A stretch of DNA of 64,000 nucleotides from Paenibacillus vini. GTDB taxonomy: Bacteria; Bacillota; Bacilli; Paenibacillales; Paenibacillaceae. Below are positions 62,801-64,000 of this stretch, in pieces. Under the pieces are notes generated by a model. It saw nothing but the letters and a program-made list of their open reading frames with translations. It searched no databases and was not told where the DNA came from. The stretch is taken from the NCBI RefSeq assembly GCF_018403325.1, contig NZ_BOSL01000004.1, forward strand, positions 1 to 64,000. Reading direction: 5' to 3'. The translations under genes and the position numbers were made by a program. Each line of letters opens with the position of its first letter. Within the stretch, counting starts at the first letter, position 1.

Positions 62801-64000
62801 CGTCACGAGACGTTCCAAACAATATGAACGACTCATTGAAGAGTTTCTAGCGTACCAGAATATAACTTGCAAAAAAGAAGATTTACCGCGCATCATTAAT
62901 TTCTTTAATGCAATTAATGGTAATTGGCTACTGCGCTTACTAGCACAAAAAAATCAATTTCCGAGAGAAAAAATCAGCATCTTATCTGCGGTTAAGTTGG
63001 CTTTAGCTTCTTTATTTCATGAGAAAATTATTTGGATACCGATTTCCATGGAGGAAATTTTGAGGATCTCGGGCGGAACAGGATTGAAGCAAGCAGAAGG
63101 CCTATTCTCAGCAAGAAATCTTGGCCGATTTGGCTCCTACAGTGATGATTTATTAATGATTGGTATTGAAGAAAAAGAAAATCAACTGAAAGTTCATTTC
63201 TATCCGATTGAAGTTAAAATTGGAAACAATCCTACAGGCGTATATGAAAAGGCCATCTTACAAGTTAAAGAAACCAAAAGCCTGTTGATGAATTTCTTAA
63301 CCGAAAACAACTTTAAATCCAAGCTGTATCGGAACTTCTTTATTCAATTAGCCATTGCTAGTGCTGAGAAAATGAAGCTTTACTCTATATGGTCTGAGCA
63401 GTCTTGGGATAAAATAACTGATAGTTTTTTTCGGGAAAAGTTAGTAAATGATGATTATTTAATTAGTAACTCCTTAGAAGAATATATAGGCCAAGGGGCA
63501 GTTATTTCGTTTAAAAAAGATATCGTGTTTACGAATATTAAGAAAACCGATAGCGTTCTAGTATTTGATTATCCAGAGAAGAGTGGTTTTGACTTGATTA
63601 TTAAATCTGTAGAAGACATAAAAGGTCATGTACAGAGTAATGAAGGAGATTTACCTGCGGACCAGTTGCTTTCAAATTTGTATAAGCAAGAGCGTTCGTA
63701 TGGCAAGTCTGAAGAGGAAGGGGATACTCCTCTTCCTTTAGTCGAGGAAGAAAAAAAGTCCTACCAAGAGGAGGGGTATGACGAAGTTGCTGTTACAAAA
63801 GTTGAACGTCTAGTCAAAGAACAAGCCCCGACAAAACCTTTGGAAATTTTGTTTGGACATAATGCGCAAAATGGGCAAGAAGTTAAGTGGCTTCCGACGA
63901 CAACGGATAAAGTGATGCATACGAATACGGGAATTATTGGGACAATGGGAACAGGAAAAACGCAATTTACAAAGTCCTTAATTACCCAATTAAGCCGAAA
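59790..64000 (+). CDS. dptH: DNA phosphorothioation-dependent restriction protein DptH (partial, runs off the window)
   Basis: The first 1403 codons of a very large protein, without a stop before the window end. It begins MSKHFYDYLAGRIHDFFNR at ATG 59790, overlapping dptG by 20 bases, with GCGGGG before it. Walker A GTMGTGKT lies at residues 1384-1391, so the HerA/FtsK-like ATPase domain starts near the right edge. A segment around D1120 and E1141-V-K1143 (IEVKIG) resembles a PD-(D/E)XK nuclease core. The long N-terminal part shows no motif I know. The C-terminus is missing from view. Confidence 0.9.
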   Translation, partial: MSKHFYDYLAGRIHDFFNRINIKPGEKYHIQFERTEQVHDLVNQVSKLDNIETFYMDTEDGDYQSFCIVCPTAKVLIASNIKEITPDFLTTLRNKVGTDEAIFKDKAMLLIHNSNLDSLVQGMTSFSKEGMPFHIQSIESNLQEMMDNSRLSNVEKLILKFSMRSNKDQKGLHEQITLFDYEHILTALNEEKLEATDYKKFGLFYDSELFNTPMSEKKINERLKDNQVLFSDVDMIHQYGPVDIGLERHFDDHGVKILNDVDWQNVDFGVVRRSNQKKLEGKGLEYIEPNKKVTLEGMSYWEKADGETKSKQRKRNIIVFNPDQLRTITLELPFNDFIKNDYIDCVFKHKIEAEQSGKKIKVKLNHEPGETSFYGVKYKTEVSPAYEFRIAVVETSEKLLHSIQTSYTINLSKSKGSCILINSDDEQWIINKGGLEVKKVQLGDNVQENQFEMTDENELVILKSMDNSNEEDLLFFHVQLPDTNIPFAVQDVVERPIPIGGFSIWKLKREKQEHFVYRIENEKMKIIQGTRETYAQGEFKRNLERELKMIESNHLYFIEESGDILPEGITISEPIKEAYTDLLRFFRANQLLPSLAFYDEEYTELAKKYVNIYLEELSKLTNGQSLDQTQRDLALIGTIRKGLKDPEWLFTPLHPLNLAYQLQLNELLGAEVINDELLRSLKPTNLLPYVTFNSTLYKAIEQNDSFEWTSYVDQNLPRLESSKLFISKLVQEKIEEFTEHFSYLFELDYRAPLKINTINMGDCREILHGLFEYYKKQLKGNVEKTDLLPIELHIYADKGIDNVFEEMSQYSDAEEIAAIFNLKLELDGYHPEEVLNIFRNQVKFYSQDIESNAYEYCHISFYQMSKIEQVATSNSSEMITGVSLFGLVSGVPSIFINEDYKTGFGTKYYPKSDLPLLSIVPKLNSLLRVARTLDNYQDNMNIVTAISADHKQKLDAVYDSSHWVTFVEPKVDLSFFKNNDTQKDLLVIHYSDQYTSSSGFDAITVTRRSKQYERLIEEFLAYQNITCKKEDLPRIINFFNAINGNWLLRLLAQKNQFPREKISILSAVKLALASLFHEKIIWIPISMEEILRISGGTGLKQAEGLFSARNLGRFGSYSDDLLMIGIEEKENQLKVHFYPIEVKIGNNPTGVYEKAILQVKETKSLLMNFLTENNFKSKLYRNFFIQLAIASAEKMKLYSIWSEQSWDKITDSFFREKLVNDDYLISNSLEEYIGQGAVISFKKDIVFTNIKKTDSVLVFDYPEKSGFDLIIKSVEDIKGHVQSNEGDLPADQLLSNLYKQERSYGKSEEEGDTPLPLVEEEKKSYQEEGYDEVAVTKVERLVKEQAPTKPLEILFGHNAQNGQEVKWLPTTTDKVMHTNTGIIGTMGTGKTQFTKSLITQLSR

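Overview
The window reads as chromosome of a Paenibacillus-like member of the Bacillales. The evidence is strong Shine-Dalgarno sites with many GTG and TTG starts, a 23S-5S-tRNA operon of Bacillus type, YesM/YesN-type two-component genes beside large LplA-like lipoproteins, a YvaD/YvaE/YvaF-like trio and a YdjO-like cold-inducible protein. No species name is claimed.

Layout. 1-2250: the 3' end of 23S rRNA, 5S rRNA and 17 tRNA genes, closed by a terminator. 2277-9315: small stress and housekeeping units: VOC-AlkC-TetR, YvaD-TetR-SMR efflux, an LSm-like pair, a nitroreductase divergent from a MarR regulator, and an RsbQ-type hydrolase with a PAS-only partner. 9439-24786: an adenosine-deaminase-like gene, then an arabinoxylan-type locus: GH43, AraC regulator, LplA-like lipoprotein, YesM/YesN pair, sugar ABC importer without its ATPase, GH51 arabinofuranosidase, aldo/keto reductase and polysaccharide deacetylase. 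24984-34630: TetR plus FtsX/ATPase exporter, MerR with a divergent aldo/keto reductase, an L7/L12-like membrane protein, an MscS channel, a GNAT enzyme, two tandem DUF1259 genes (the first without a start codon) and an aldo/keto reductase broken by a Trp-to-TGA change. 35182-45976: a second glycan operon under a LacI regulator with CGAAACGTTTCG operators: importer, LacI, esterase, GH3, GH94. It matches the known layout of 1,2-beta-oligoglucan (sophorose) loci. 46078-56226: a mosaic of YkvA, a lipase-like hydrolase, a cold-shock gene behind an attenuator-like hairpin, a YdjO-like protein, a tRNA-like 3' remnant, a two-component/ABC peptide-resistance unit, a CE2 esterase, TetR-hydrolase and a sensor-domain membrane protein.

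56308-64000: after a decayed copy of the CE2 esterase tail the sequence becomes visibly AT-rich and carries dptF, dptG and the first 1403 codons of dptH, the restriction arm of DNA phosphorothioation systems. It is cut by the window end. Any dnd modification genes must lie outside. This is the most interesting region: an acquired defence island whose left edge is visible.

The two sugar loci share a logic: a lipoprotein binds the oligosaccharide, two permeases import it (the ATPase, presumably MsmX-like, is elsewhere), and cytoplasmic enzymes (GH43/GH51 or GH3/GH94) degrade it. A strong hairpin sits between the binding-protein gene and the permeases in both. The GH43 gene and the LplA-like gene share a 43-bp promoter element with identical spacing to the -10 box, which points to joint control by the AraC protein between them.
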